Assembly (NCBI RefSeq): GCF_037975245.1
Contig: NC_092576.1
Coordinates: 18,089,611-18,153,610, forward strand
Direction: 5' to 3'
Length of the DNA: 64,000 nucleotides
Origin: Apostichopus japonicus
Taxonomy: Eukaryota; Echinodermata; Holothuroidea; Aspidochirotida; Stichopodidae
This document shows, one piece after another, positions 12,563 to 24,680 of the stretch. The translations under genes were made by a program, and so were the position numbers. Within the stretch, counting starts at the first letter, position 1. The number at the start of each line of letters is the position of its first letter. A model generated the notes under the pieces. It worked only from the letters and a program-made list of their open reading frames with translations, had not been told where the DNA came from and did no database searches.

Positions 12563-13157
12563 GAGTGAGAAAAAACGAAGGAGACGCAATCAAGCATTTG
12601 ATCCACTGCCTATGTTCCAATCTGATTGCTGTGATGGTAGCTGTATCAAATCGCTTTCTTACGATGACCTAGAACAGTCTTTTCTAGAGGTTAGTGAAGT
12701 GAGGGAAACTGAGCTAAAGCAATTCACTCTGGACAAGATTTGGATTCATCAGGAAAGATCATGTCACACCTGAGACAAATCTTGTTCTATTTATGTAATT
12801 TGTGGGAAGATTGTATGTGAGAAAGCATTTTGTATGTTCTTTGGTATTAGTAGCAAGTTATTCAAAGATTGTCTGAAATAATTTCAAGTTGGCAAGAAAA
12901 ATGCAATTCATGGCAATAAAGGCAAGAAAAGGATGAGAACAAAAACTCCATTTGCACTAGCTTGGATGAGGTGTTTATTTGAACATATTGGAGATTACAT
13001 GCCCCACAAAACAGAAGTGCACCTTCCAGTGTCATACACAAAGACTTCTCTCCATGCACGCATGAATAAGGAAATGATAGAAATTGGCATTGGTGAACAA
13101 AGCATCATTTCCAAGGAATACTTTATGGAAATCTTTAGAAGAGTTCAAGATTCCTAA
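12563..13157 (+). pseudogene. Second exon of the DUF7869-like pseudogene, two internal stops
   Basis: The acceptor TTTTTTATTCACCAG precedes a single continuous frame beginning at 12564. It reads KKRRRNQAFDPLP, a CCDGSC cysteine motif, LSYDDLEQSFLEV, then ICGKIVCEKAFCMFFGIS, a basic GNKGKKRMRTK, and GDYMPHKTEVHLPVSYTK. The frame is broken by TGA at 12771 and TAA at 12879 but stays in register across both. The end near 13150 appears to shift frame, since EEFKIPN continues in another frame. Point-stop decay in otherwise protein-like sequence supports a once-functional gene. Confidence 0.7.
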
Positions 13158-15445
13158 TTATTTTATCTTGTGAATGTGCATGGATTTATGACAGTTATTG
13201 TTGCATACATTGCATGGGAAAAGGGGAATAAAATTTCAAATTCCTCATAGCTAGTAGCTTTAAATTGATTAACTAGCATGAAGACATTGATAAAGTATAC
13301 TGAAACTTGTGAGGTCGAAAGTGCTGTTGTAAGACTGTTTTGCCAAAATTCAATTTCACACAAGCAATAGCTGTGTACATTACAAATGATAACTTTCAAG
13401 TACTGTACATAGTCTGCTGATCAATCACAATTGGTGGGTTTTAGCCTGGGGTGTCAAAACCACAGGCATTGCATCCTTTTATCTTTGCTGACTATGGAGG
13501 CTTTAACTTCATACAATCCAGTGACATTTAATCTGTTTAGTTAACTACATGTGCAGTCCATTAAACATTTCTTCAGAAAAATTCATGTGTCTCTATTGTT
13601 AGCTTCAGCTTCAGCAAGCACAAAGACTGTACTGTACATACTGGAGAGAATACACCTCACAGCTAGTGTGCCACTAAAGCTGCATTATCATTCCTTAAAA
13701 AACATTAGAATTATTGTCAAAAATTTTGATTTAAAGAAGTTCTAAAGGACATGTTACATAAGTTTGATTGCAACCTCCACTCAAATCAGGAGTAAAAGTG
13801 CTTTCTGCTGAAATGTCAATGAACAACTCCCTTAGATAGTGACATTTTCAGAAAGTTCCCCCAAATATGCCAGAAATTAAAATATGCTTACCTTTGGTCA
13901 AACTTCTTTAATTGTTTTAATTTCCACCTTTGAGGACATTTACCTCAACTGTCCGGGAAAATGATTAGGGTCTTATTTCCAAACATCCCTATCAATTGGT
14001 CTAATAAATAACATGAGAAGATGTTGTACAGCTTTACTTGTTCTTTTCTCAATAGCAACTCTAAACACCCTATACTCCTTTAAAGGAATTCTCTAAAGTA
14101 CCTAAAAGAATGCTTAACTTTAGTTATAATTAGTAACAAAATTCAACATGCTCATTGCATTATTCTATGGGTATTCATAAAAACAACATGGTTCAAATTG
14201 ACACAATTAAACTCTATCACTAATCACTACATAACTTTTTCTTGATTAGGTTAAGCAGTTCAATTTTACACCATTGTGTGAAGTAAAACTTATACTTTAA
14301 ATGCTTAATTAAAGTATTTCAACACTATATTTTTCTAGACGACTGAGTTTACTGTGGGTGGTACTTGAAAGAGGTAGCGGAAAGAACAAGGAGTGGAAAG
14401 AAAAATGAAGAATGCCGACAATTGCAAGAAGTTTATCTTAATCATCTTAAGTGAGTCAAAATATTTTACTAATTTAGAGTTAAAAGTTGATGTCTGCTTT
14501 CCTTTTTGAATCCTTGCAGAAGTCAAAAGCAATAGAAAGACTATCTATTCCTTCAAGTCCTCTATATGTGTGGGTGTGTCAGTGATGCTCCTAGTTAACA
14601 CTTATGTCTTTCAAAAACTTTCTTGAACTACAAATTGGATATAGTAGCCCTAACTAAGATGATAAACCCTAAAGTTCAGAGAAAGGTCATTGGATCGGTC
14701 TCAATTTTTCGTAACAAGTAACTAAAATGGCAGAAAATGAGATAGCCTGGGTCTTTTCTGGCCCTACTTTGAGTGTGCTCTATATTCACAAGCAAAGGCA
14801 TGTTTGAGTTTTACTTTCCATAGGATCCTTGCCCAGTAGTAGTTGTACGGGAAAAGTGCAAAAAAAAAGTCAAGCGGGTGGTACGTTTTATGAACAGCGC
14901 CCTCAAACTTAAGAAATCTCACTTCTGGCCCTAATTGGGGGTCCATTTTGGGCCTGTGGGTATATTTCAATTTTTTTTAATACCATTTTTTCAGGAGCGT
15001 ATTGCTCCTATTTTTAGAAACTCAAGTAAAAACGTTGTGTATTTTGTGTTATCTACTCAAATTTATGACTCGAAAATTGCGAAAATCACCTCGTTCATAT
15101 GTATGAAAATGCTTGCACAAGCCGATTTGAGTAATTCAAATGACAACAACTTCTTAGCATTAGCATACAGGTGCTTAACAATTAAGAGGGTGGTCCACTA
15201 GCATAAGGGCTACCAATAAACTGCATTTCCAGGGTCATATGCCGAACGATGTCTGTGAACAGCACCCTCAAACATCACATTTTACAAATATTTTGGGCTA
15301 TTTTGGGCATTTCAAGGTCAAATTTGGTCACAATTAAAAGTTTTATTTTTGGTTTTCAATACAAACTAGTAAGATATGTATAGTTATGATGCAAAGAATG
15401 TGCTAAAACATATTTTATATAAGTTATTAATGCTCTGGAGGGCAG
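13158..15445. other. Intronic or intergenic stretch inside the pseudogene
   Basis: No gene seen. It separates the second pseudogene exon from the fold-back element and may include eroded exon sequence that I could not recognise. Confidence 0.45.
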
Positions 15446-16716
15446 CTTAAAGTGGCATATATGAGAGTTATATCAGCCCTACAGAAACATGCTTGCGAGG
15501 GCAAACAGTGGTAACATTATATCTTCATTCAAGGAGATCATGCTAACAACATTAAAAACTATTGAAATGTATTAAAAGGGTTCTGTCTAATACTCTTTGG
15601 CTCCCACCCCCCCCCCCCCCTAACACCCTCCCCATAGTGCACTATGCATATTTGTATACATGCATACAGTATGTGACTGACTTCTACTGCAAAGAGACTG
15701 CATAAACATGCATTCAAGGTATACTGAATTATTGGTATGGTCCACAGTGTGCACTATATATGTGTGTACATGTTCAGTACAGTGTTATTTTACACCAAGT
15801 ACTATTAAATACACACTGTCCAAAATAATGAACAGTATACACACTGTACATGTATTTACTGGTTAAACATTCTTTTTAAATTATTGAAAGTCTTTTAATT
15901 TATTGAATTAGCAAAAGAATTATACACTACATTGCAAATATTTAAAAAGACATTGAAATATGCACTATGCACTATACTGTATATGTGTGTACATGTTCAG
16001 TACAGTGTTGTTCTACACCAATTACTATTAAATAAACACTGTCCAAAAACATGTACAGTACACACTGCACATTTATGTACTGGTTAAACATTCTTTTTAA
16101 ATTATTGAAAGTCTTTTAATTATTGAATTAGCAAAAGCATACACTAAATTGCAAATATTTAAAATGATATTGAAATATGCACAGTATTGAATGGAATGAC
16201 CAGTACACAGTGTGTACTGTACATGATTGTGGACAGTGTGTATTTATTTAGTGCTTGGTGTAAAAATAACACTGTACTGAACATTTACACACATATATAG
16301 TGCACACTGTATGTATGCACTGGTTCACATTCATATTCTAATCTGATATAGGGTTGGGTAGAGGATGTGGGTGGGAGGGGGTGAGTTACATGCATACAGA
16401 CAATTTGAAGCAGAAGATTACCTTACCAAATAATTCAGTATACCTTGAATGCATGTTTATGCAATCTCTTTGCAGTATTAAAATTCAGTCACATATGCAT
16501 ACAAATCTGCATAGTGCACTATGGGGAGGGTGCTGGGGGGGGGGGGGTGAGAGGGAGTCAAAGAGTACTAGACAGAACCCTTTTAATAAATAACATTTCA
16601 ATAGTTTCTAATGTTGTTTTACATGGTCTCCTTGAATGAAGATACAATGTTACCACTGTTTGCCCTCGCAAGCATGTTTCTGTAGGGCTGATGTAACTCT
16701 CATGAGCCACTTTAAG
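15446..16716. mobile_element. Fold-back (long inverted repeat) element, 1.27 kb
   Basis: The left arm starts CTTAAAGTGGC at 15446 and the right arm ends GCCACTTTAAG at 16716. Arms of about 300-350 bp match in inverted orientation through AGCCCTACAGAAACATGCTTGCGAGGGC, a poly-C/poly-G tract (15607 and 16536) and an ATGCATGTTTATGCA block. The centre (about 15750-16200) contains two direct copies of a segment of about 220 bp, with GTACA-type palindromes. No transposase frame, so non-autonomous. It lies in an intron of the decayed transposase-like gene. Confidence 0.85.
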
Positions 16717-17014
16717 TTGATTGCTAGGCGGGGTTGTAACCTAGCAACGAAAAAGTTTCAAATTTTTTTTTTGCCCAATTTCATCCTTTGAGACATATGG
16801 AGGGCACCATATCAGTTCCAGGCGATTCTAAGAGGGTCGACGTGGAATCGACCCAAAAATCTGTTGATTTGGCATGGATTGACCCATATATCATTTACAT
16901 TATTTCTCAAATGATATTGGATCAAAACTCAAATCAATATTTCTTATCTGATATCGTAAACCCTGTATCAGTTAAGAGTTTATTTTGTATCATAATATGT
17001 TCTATTTTTACTAG

Positions 17015-17173
17015 GTCAAAAGGAGAGCAGTAACATCTTGCCCGCACTAAGGCGTGCCAGGTTTCTTTGGAACTGAATACCCTTATAGTCGATGGAATGG
17101 ACCAATCAAAGACTGATCTGCCACATTTTGTCCAGAGTGAAAAGGATGTAAAACATCCACATCCACATAACAG
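17015..17173 (+). pseudogene. Third recognisable exon of the DUF7869-like pseudogene
   Basis: Flanked by TTTTACTAG and a donor AG/GTCAGT at 17172-17179. After an early TAA the frame reads LARTKACQVSLELNTLIVDG and then MDQSKTDLPHF. The IVDGMDQSKT string is the most characteristic part. One stop in 53 codons. Confidence 0.65.
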
Positions 17174-17740
17174 GTCAGTACTATATTATCATGGAGGTCT
17201 GTTTTACCTCCATGGTATTGTGAAGTGACCTAAGAGTGCACAAGACGGAAAGTGTTTATGTCATTATACGTGTAAACATCACGTTTTCTGGTTTCCGAGA
17301 AATTGTAATCCTACAGTATGAAATTGTAATGTCATGTTGGTGTATAGTACAGTATGTATGTGCGTGAGCAGTATGAGTGTGTGGGTGTTTATACAGGGTG
17401 TTTGTTTGTATGATGCCTTGTTTTACAACACAATGTCTCAAGAGGGGAAGCTTGATTATCTTCATAAATAGTATAAGGATGGACACCTAAGGTTACAAGA
17501 AGTCTAGTGTTCCTATTGTTTTGGTTGAGGTCAAATCAATTCTGTTCTTTATTTTGTTGTTCTGATAAAGATTATGGCCTTAGTATCCATCAAATATTAT
17601 GTGACTGTTTTGTTTGTTTGTTAAAGCACATAGTAGGTTAATTATCAAACTTTATTTAATAGCAGAAAACAAGTAATAACAACCTCTTTATCATACATGT
17701 CAATGAAGTAGTATATATTCATTCTTCTCTTTCTTTTCAG

Positions 17741-18240
17741 GTGTCCTAATTCACACTAAAGGTCCATGTGACAAGTTTGCATATATGTTATGACTGATCT
17801 GAAGCATATCCAACATGATTCAAACATGACCATTACATGCAATTTGTGGACACTAGTGAAGCACAAGGATACTCTTGGGAAGGATTTGTTTTTGCAAATG
17901 GATAATTGTTACAGGGAGAATAAGAACCGCTATCTTCTGTCCTTCTGCCCTTCTGCTCCTTGCTTTTAGAGTTGAAGATCTTCAGAGTGGTGATATATAT
18001 AAATGTTATAACTTTGCTAAAGAAGTTATTGAAGTATCTGACTATATTCAAGTTGGGAATATAGCAGCCGTAAACCTCATTGATTCAAGCACACGACCAT
18101 ACTTTGGAGAAGTCACTAAAATTTAAAAGGATGAGGTTATTTTACATTGGATGAAGGGATCCTGGACTGGAGACTGGAAACTGCTAGACTGTGGCCAAGG
18201 AAGAAATAAGCAGCCATACACACCATCAGTTTCTTTCCAT
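17741..18240 (+). pseudogene. C-terminal exon of the DUF7869-like pseudogene
   Basis: Preceded by a strong acceptor, TTCTTCTCTTTCTTTTCAG. The frame opens VLIHTKGPCDKFAYM. It then needs a one-base shift near 17788 to continue YVMTDLKHIQHDSNMTITC, NLWTLVKHKDTLG and the core LFLQMDNCYRENKNRY. The GHTH/ID part expected next is missing, consistent with an internal deletion. After another shift the frame resumes at VEDLQSGDIYKCYNF and runs to RPYFGEVTKI, then crosses an in-frame TAA (18124-18126) into KDEVILHWMKGSW. The 70-bp satellite begins about 80 bp downstream. Confidence 0.7.
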
Positions 18241-18318
18241 TCCTTAATGTTTTCCTTATTTTCTTGCAACAACTTGTGTAAAAGAAGATATGTAGTTTTG
18301 AGAAACACACACAATTTT

Positions 18319-19428
18319 GTTGGTGTATTGCTACACTTAACTGGTTGGGGCGTACTGGTACGCCCCAAAGATATATACAATTTATCATAGGGGTGTATTT
18401 CTACTCTAAACTGGTTGGGGCGTACTGGTACGCCCAAAAGATATATACAATTAATCATAGTGGTCTATTGCTACACTTAACTGGTTGGGGCGTACTGGTA
18501 CGCCCCAAAGATATATACAATTTATCATAGTGGTCTATTGCTACACTTAACTGGTTGGGGCGTACTGGTACGCCCCAAAGATATATACAATTTATCATAG
18601 GGGTGTATTTCTACTCTAAACTGGTTGGGGCGTACTGGTACGCCCCAAAGATATATACAATTAATCATAGTGGTGTATTGCTACACTTAACTGGTTGGGG
18701 CGTACTGGTACGCCCCAAAGATATATACAATTTATCATAGTGGTCTATTGCTACACTTAACTGGTTGGGGCGTACTGGTACGCCCCAAAGATATATACAA
18801 TTTATCATAGGGGTGTATTTCTACTCTAAACTGGTTGGGGCGTACTGGTACGCCCCAAAGATATATACAATTAATCATAGTGGTGTATTGCTACACTTAA
18901 CTGGTTGGGGCGTACTGGTACGCCCCAAAGATATATACAATTTATCATAGTGGTATATTGCTACACTTAACTGGTTGGGGCGTACTGGTACGCCCCAAAG
19001 ATATATACAATTTATCATAGTGGTATATTTCAACACTTAACTGGTTGGGGCGTACTGGTACGCCCCAAAGATATGTATATAATTAATCATAGTGGTGTAT
19101 TGCTACACTTAACTGGTTGGGGCGTACTGGTACGCCCCAAAGATATATACAATTTATCATAGTGGTCTATTGCTACCCTTAACTGGTTGGGGCGTACTGG
19201 TACGCCCCAAAGATAAATACAATTTATCATAGAGGTGCATTTTTATACTTAACTGGTTGGGGCGTACTGGTACGCCCCAAAGATATATACAATTTATCAT
19301 AGTGGTGTATTGCAACACTTAACTGGTTGGGGCGTATTGGTACGCCCCAAGGATAGAACTTATTACAAGTAGAGGTGTATTGCTACACTTAACTGGTTGG
19401 GGTGTATTGGAAAGCCCCAAAGATACAA
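18319..19428 (+). repeat. 70-bp satellite array, 16 units, each with a hairpin palindrome
   Basis: The landmark CTGGTTGG recurs every 70 bp from 18341 to 19041, then after one 72-bp step at 19113, 19183, 19253, 19323 and 19393. Each unit contains TTGGGGCGTAC, two bases (TG), then GTACGCCCCAA, an 11-bp perfect stem. The spacer alternates among a few variants (CTACTCTAAA against CTACACTTAA), giving a 210-bp higher-order repeat at 18345, 18555 and 18765. The last two units have lost the perfect palindrome. The short open frames are by-products of the repeat. Confidence 0.95.
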
Positions 19429-20659
19429 AAAAAATTGTACAATATATCCATTTTGCCCCAAAATGACTATTTATCAAAAAATACTTGTATTTTATGTTCG
19501 CTTTGGGAAAATCATACCAAAAATAATCATATATTAAATTTTTGCTATGTTTTGTCAACTTGATTGATAAAAATCTTTGCTTTTGTTAGTAAGTGATGGT
19601 TTATTCAAAATTCAGTGAATGTTATGGCTAAATTGCTTAATTTGTTAGTATCTGTAACAGCAAACTCTTTTAAGACATCTAATCCACCAGAATAGAGATA
19701 AAATGTTTATGTCTGCTCGTTTTACTATGAATTAACAAGGTAACACTGTTGTGTTAAATTATTCCATGTAAATGGCTATGTATCCTGCATTTCTGAATAA
19801 ATGTATATTTACAGAATTTTACAAATAAAGAAATGTTACATGCAAATAAATGAGAAAATACGCAACATATTTCAAATGTCATATTTTTCATGTACTTATA
19901 CAATGCAAAAACCAGGCCTTGGTTAACAGACCACATTTCAACGTAAAAGGGTTGAATTCACTCGTACATCTTTCATTTTTCAGCTTTTACTTGGAGAAAA
20001 AGTGAAAAGTCATATTTCCTTAATTACCCAAATGTTTCCTAGTCTCTTATTGTTTATTTCTGGAGCAGCCGCTTTTTGTAAGATCATGTTTATTCATCCA
20101 CTCGTCGTTGACGTTTTGTTTACGAATTCTTCGCACCTGCCTTATAGCGTGGTCAATAACATCCATGGCAACCATACATACGATACTTGAAAAAAAAAAA
20201 AACAGATCAACAGATCGATGGTAACAATAAACATTGATGAATCCGAGCCGATTTATTGATGACGACATTAAAACAAAGCAGGGTAATCTTAATTTATCTT
20301 ATCACATGATAATATGTGCGAGTAATGAGTCAGAGAGGGAGAGAGAATGTAGAGAATCATCTTTATGGTGTACGTCAGAGCCAGGGCCGTAGCTTAGGTG
20401 GGGGAATGGAGGAGGGGTGGAATGGTACAAGGGAACGTGCGCACCCTACCCCACACAAATAAAAAAAATCATATTTCTTTCCCATTGGCTTACATTTCGC
20501 AACACACGCAAGCAGCCTTGTACACTGGAAATATTTAAACTTGTATTATTTAGTTCAAATGATGGAAATAGAAGCGCCGTTTCTCATATCTACAAACACT
20601 CGAGAGATGGCTCAGTCAGCCACCCTAGTTTAAGATATTCTGAGCTTTCTATTACTTCT
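19429..20659. other. Anonymous stretch
   Basis: No gene, RNA or repeat that I can name. Confidence 0.45.
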
Positions 20660-20880
20660 TCAACGTCAGTAGGCCAGTTTGTGTCTCACGTTCAATGCAA
20701 AGAGTTTACATGCAGAAGGCCAGTTTGTGTCTCAAGTTAAATGCGATGAGTTTACAGTAAGAAGGCCAGTGTGGGTATTATGTTCAACCCAAGGAGTTTA
20801 CAGTTAGAAGGCCAGTTTGTGTCTCACGTTCAGTGCAAGGACTTTACAGTCGGAAGGAAGGTTTGTGTCTCATGTTTGAA
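20660..20880. repeat. 46-bp minisatellite, cluster 1
   Basis: GGCCAG/GGAAGG landmarks occur at 20672, 20718, 20764, 20810 and 20856, exactly 46 bp apart. The consensus contains GGCCAGTTTGTGTCTCACG and AAGGAGTTTACAGTCAGAA. Same family as 22171-22628. Confidence 0.92.
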
Positions 20881-22170
20881 AGAATTTTCTGGTAGCCCTA
20901 ATAATTTTCTCTATAAAACGATCAATAAATTTTCAAACCTGTTGTCAAAGTATGAGAACGCTAACGTTGCATTTGACCGAGAAACGATTTTTTAATCGTT
21001 AAGGATGGACATTTCAAATATAAATTGAACAGTAACAAACGTGACGTCATCTTCGCAAATGCAGATTGCGACATAACCCACACTCTGTACAGTACCGACA
21101 GTAATCACAACGAAACACGCGTTTTTATGCAGATAAATTTTTTCCTTTATTTTCGGTGACATTTCTTATAATTTTTCGCCGGTGCCTTTCAATCATAAGG
21201 TCCCCGGCTCGAGTCACTCCAATAGTAAAGTATGTCGTGCAGTTACAGAGTTGTTGACAATTGACAATTCATAATCATGGACGTTAAATATGAATGTAAG
21301 AGACTGACTTCGGTCAGCTTGCGGCTTTGATAAGCCAATGAGGCTTCTTCGCGAGTTCCTGCTTGAAGAGGGATCTAAAATACATACATACATACATACA
21401 CACATACATACATACATACGTACATACATAAGTTTGAAATGTTTTTAAAAACTCCTTAAGCCGCCATTTATGTAGTAGATCGGTGGTTTCGTGGTCTTTG
21501 TGTAACACAAGATAAGTTCGAACAGCAGACTCTTCGTTGTTTACATTGCGATGTCCAGCTCCAATGCGAAGAATGTTCGCATGTAGGCTACTCTAACATT
21601 TACAATCGGACAGTTCTGCGAAGCCTAAGCTTCTCGGTACTAAATTCTGCCCTGATATCGATTCCGCCAAAATTCATCTTTTGGTGTTCCGAATACTTTT
21701 CAAGTTTTCTTTTACTGTAAAGTTGATCCGTTAATTTTAATTCAGCGATTTCGAAGAACAGTTTTATGAACTGGTTTGAGTGTGAGAGTGGATTATGTGC
21801 AACGCTATGTACGTATACCAACTGGGCATGGTATAGTGATTTGAGTGTGAAAGTGTATTATGTGCGATATGTACGTAATATATAATAGGCAATCACCTGT
21901 GCGTGTACAAGCGAGAGTGTATTTGCTGAGGAAATAGGATTGCTAACTTCAAGTTGCTCGTTTTGCCGATTTGCCTGCACTACGTCAATCACCAAATTGA
22001 TACGTTCGAACAAACGGTGCCTTTGGTGAGAAACTTTTGAATTTGAAAACCAGATTTCTACAAGGAGAAACCGTCGAATGAGGACAATTTTCACATGGTA
22101 AGAAAGAGAAAAAGAAAAATAAATACTACAGGGACACTGTATCAAAATCTCCCACCAGACAATTCCTTTA
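20881..22170. other. Unannotated stretch between the two 46-bp clusters
   Basis: About 1.3 kb with no recognisable gene, holding a short (ACAT)n tract at 21378-21430. It interrupts what may once have been one minisatellite array. Confidence 0.45.
21378..21430. repeat. (ACAT)n microsatellite
   Basis: About 50 bases of CATA/ACAT with one ACAC and one ACGT interruption. Confidence 0.95.
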
Positions 22171-22628
22171 ACGCAAGGAGTTTACAATCAGTAGGCCAGT
22201 TTGTGTCTCACGTTCAATACAAGGAGTTTACAGTCAGAAGGCCAGTGTGTGTCTTACGTTCAAGGCAATGAGTTTACAGACAGAAGGCCAGTTTGTGTCT
22301 CATGTTAAAGGCAAGGAGTTTACAGTCAGAAGGCCAGTTTCTGTCTCACATTCAACGCAAGGAGTTTACAGTCAGTAGCCATTTTGTGTCTTACGTTCAA
22401 TGCAAGGAGTTTACAGTCAGTAGGCCAGTTTGTGTCTCACGTTCAATGCAAGGAGTTTACAGTCAGAAGACCAGTTCGTGTCTCACGTTCAATGCAATGA
22501 GTTTACAGTCAAAAGGTATGTTTGTGTCTCATGTTCAATGCAAAGAGTTTACAGTCAGAAGGCCAGTTTGTGTCTAATGTTAAAGGCAAGGTGTTTACAG
22601 TTAGAAGGCCAGTTTGTGCCTCATGTTT
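22171..22628. repeat. 46-bp minisatellite, cluster 2
   Basis: About ten copies of the same 46-bp unit as at 20660-20880, with substitutions. Because 46 is not a multiple of three, any reading frame changes from unit to unit, which argues against coding. Confidence 0.92.
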
Positions 22629-23006
22629 ATCAACTCATAGAATGGAATATGGTGCTCTTGGGGCACACGACACGCTGCTTTTCTAATGTTATGCGTCAAG
22701 GGTTATGATACTGAATAATATATTTAGATGGATAACAATATATAATATAATATTATATACGAATGCACATAAATATAGTTCACTTGGCAAACCTCCAGTG
22801 GTAGATGTTTTGGCACGGTGACGTGGTCCAAGTGGAGAATATGCCCCTTTTTGAGACATTTTTTGACGATAAAGCACGATAAGTGGCAAAATGGTGTTAT
22901 ACTTTGCAACTTTTAAAGTAACTTCTGTGATGCGCTTGAATATATGTTCTACTTGTTTTCCACAAATACAGTATCAGCAAGGTTTTTTTTCGTCTGAATT
23001 ATTGGT

Positions 23007-24014
23007 GACTGTCCAAAATCAAGATGACAATGAGCCCCCAAGGACCGTTCAAAATCAAGCTGGTCAGGAGCCCCCAGGGACTGTCCAAAATCAAGATGGC
23101 CATGAACCCCCAGGGACCGTCCAAAATTAAGATGGCCATGAGCCTTCAAGAACCGTCCAAAATCAAGATGGCAATGAGCCCCCTGGGTGCGTTCAAAATC
23201 ATACTGGGTTTAAGCACCCAGGAACTGTCCAAAACCAAGATGGTCATGGTCCACCAGTGACCGTCCACAATCAAGATGGTCATAAGCCCCCTGGGTGCCT
23301 TCAAAATCATGATGGCTTTGAGCACCCAGGGACTGTCCAAAATCAAGATGGCAATAAGCCCCCTGGGTGCGCTCAGAATCATGATGGCTTTGAGCCCCTA
23401 GGGACTGTCCAAAATCAAGATGGCCATGAGCCGTCAGGGACTGTCCAAAATCAAGAAGGTCATGAGCCCCCAAGGACCGTTCCAACTCAAGATGGTCATA
23501 AGCCCCCTGGATGGTTCAAAATCATGATGGTTTTGAGCACCCAGGAACTGTTCAAAATCAAGATGGCCATGAGCCCCCTGGGTGCGTTCAAAATCATGAT
23601 GGCTTTGAGCCCCCGGGGATTGTCCACAATCAAGATGGTCATGAGCCCCCGGGGACCGTCCAAAATCAAGATGGCCATGAGCTCCCAGTGACCGTCCAAA
23701 ATCAAGATGGTCATAAGCCCCCTGGGTGCCTTCAAAATCATACTGGCTTTAAGCACCCAGGAACTGTCCAAAACCAAGATGGTCATGGTCCACCAGTGAC
23801 CGTCCACAATCAAGATGGTCATAAGCCCCCTGGGTGCTTTCAAAATCATGATGGCTTTGAGCCCTAGGGACTGTCCAAAATCAAGAAGGCCATGAGCCGT
23901 CAGGGACTGTCCAAAATCAAGATGGTCATGAACCCCCAAGGTGCGTCAAAAATCAAGATGGCTTTGAGCCCCCAGGGATCATTCAAAACCAAGAAGGCTA
24001 TGAGCCGTCAGGGC
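23007..24014. repeat. 36-bp minisatellite, about 28 units
   Basis: Units of the type CTGTCCAAAATCAAGATGG plus CCATGAGCCCCCAGGGA span about 1008 bases. A longer-range duplication is visible: TAAGCACCCA followed by the same variants recurs at 23211 and 23750, about 15 units apart. The 36-bp period encodes 12 residues (TVQNQDGHEPPG in one frame), and several frames on both strands stay open for 80-150 codons. Frames break at 23128-23130 and elsewhere, and no start, splice or domain context supports a protein. Confidence 0.93.
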
Positions 24015-24484
24015 TGTACACTGTAGATAGATCAATGGGATGATTAAGGTATACGTATTCAACACTTGTTAATGTGTGCCAAGAGACATTTTCCACCTTT
24101 AAAGGCATTATCATTTTTATTTACACTTTTGAGTGCACAATCTGAGATTGGTATCATTTTGGTTGTGTTTTAAATATGATAATGCAATAAAATTTGTTCA
24201 GTAACTGCAACTGAAACTAAATATAACATTACACTTTCGCACACTTGCGATGTCAGTTTCAATGTTAACTGTAGTCTATACTATTGTATACAAAAGGATT
24301 GTCACCTTGACTAAACACGTGCCGTCGTTGTTTTATTTGCTGTCCACCGCATTCTACGTAACCCGTGACACAATAGCAACCAAATACTTCATTGCTTTCG
24401 GGTTTTAATGCATTGTGCTTCCAGATAACGATAATGTATGGAACGCGAAAAGGACCACAACATATGATGATGTTAATGATGATC

Positions 24485-24680
24485 TAATTTTATACGATCA
24501 TGTACTGAAAACTTATGATCATGTACTAAAAATACACGATCATGTACTAAAAATTTACGATCATGTACCAAACATATACGATCATGTACTAAAAGTATAC
24601 GATAATGTTCTAAACATATACGATCATGTACTACAACATACGATGTACATCAAAACAAATACGATTATGTACTAATAATG
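24485..24680. repeat. 24-bp subterminal repeats, left arm
   Basis: About seven copies of a 24-bp unit around GATCATGTACTAAA. In one frame it reads as an eight-residue YDHVLKI-type repeat, which is likely incidental. Mirrored at about 26565-26760 in the right arm. Confidence 0.85.

Larger units (their letters stand above)
12199..18240 (+). pseudogene. Decayed multi-exon transposase-like gene (DUF7869-type)
   Basis: Four separated coding-like blocks lie in order on the plus strand: 12199-12441, 12563-13157, 17015-17173 and 17741-18240. Most begin after a pyrimidine tract and AG. Together they spell motifs I associate with a large family of uncharacterised invertebrate proteins carrying DUF7869: an N-terminal CCDGSC, an ICGKIVCEKAFC segment, HLPVSYTK, then IVDGMDQSKT, then LQMDNCYRENKNRY and a C-terminal RPYFGEV...HW segment. 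The Q-DN-ENKN core resembles a DDE-type nuclease or transposase active-site region. The family name comes from memory of these motifs and no search was run. In-frame stops (12771, 12879, 18124), at least one frameshift (near 17788) and loss of the expected GHTH/ID block show it is dead. A fold-back element sits in the intron between blocks two and three. Confidence 0.72.

Noticed and set aside
18319-19428. CRISPR array
   Set aside because: Regular 70-bp spacing with palindromic repeats invites the idea, but spacers are near-identical, there are no cas genes and the context is animal.
21191-21215. B-box-like CCCGGCTCGAGTCAC as a tRNA remnant
   Set aside because: No A box or cloverleaf around it.
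23496-23939. 147-codon minus-strand frame as a gene
   Set aside because: Entirely within the 36-bp minisatellite; equivalent frames exist on the other strand.
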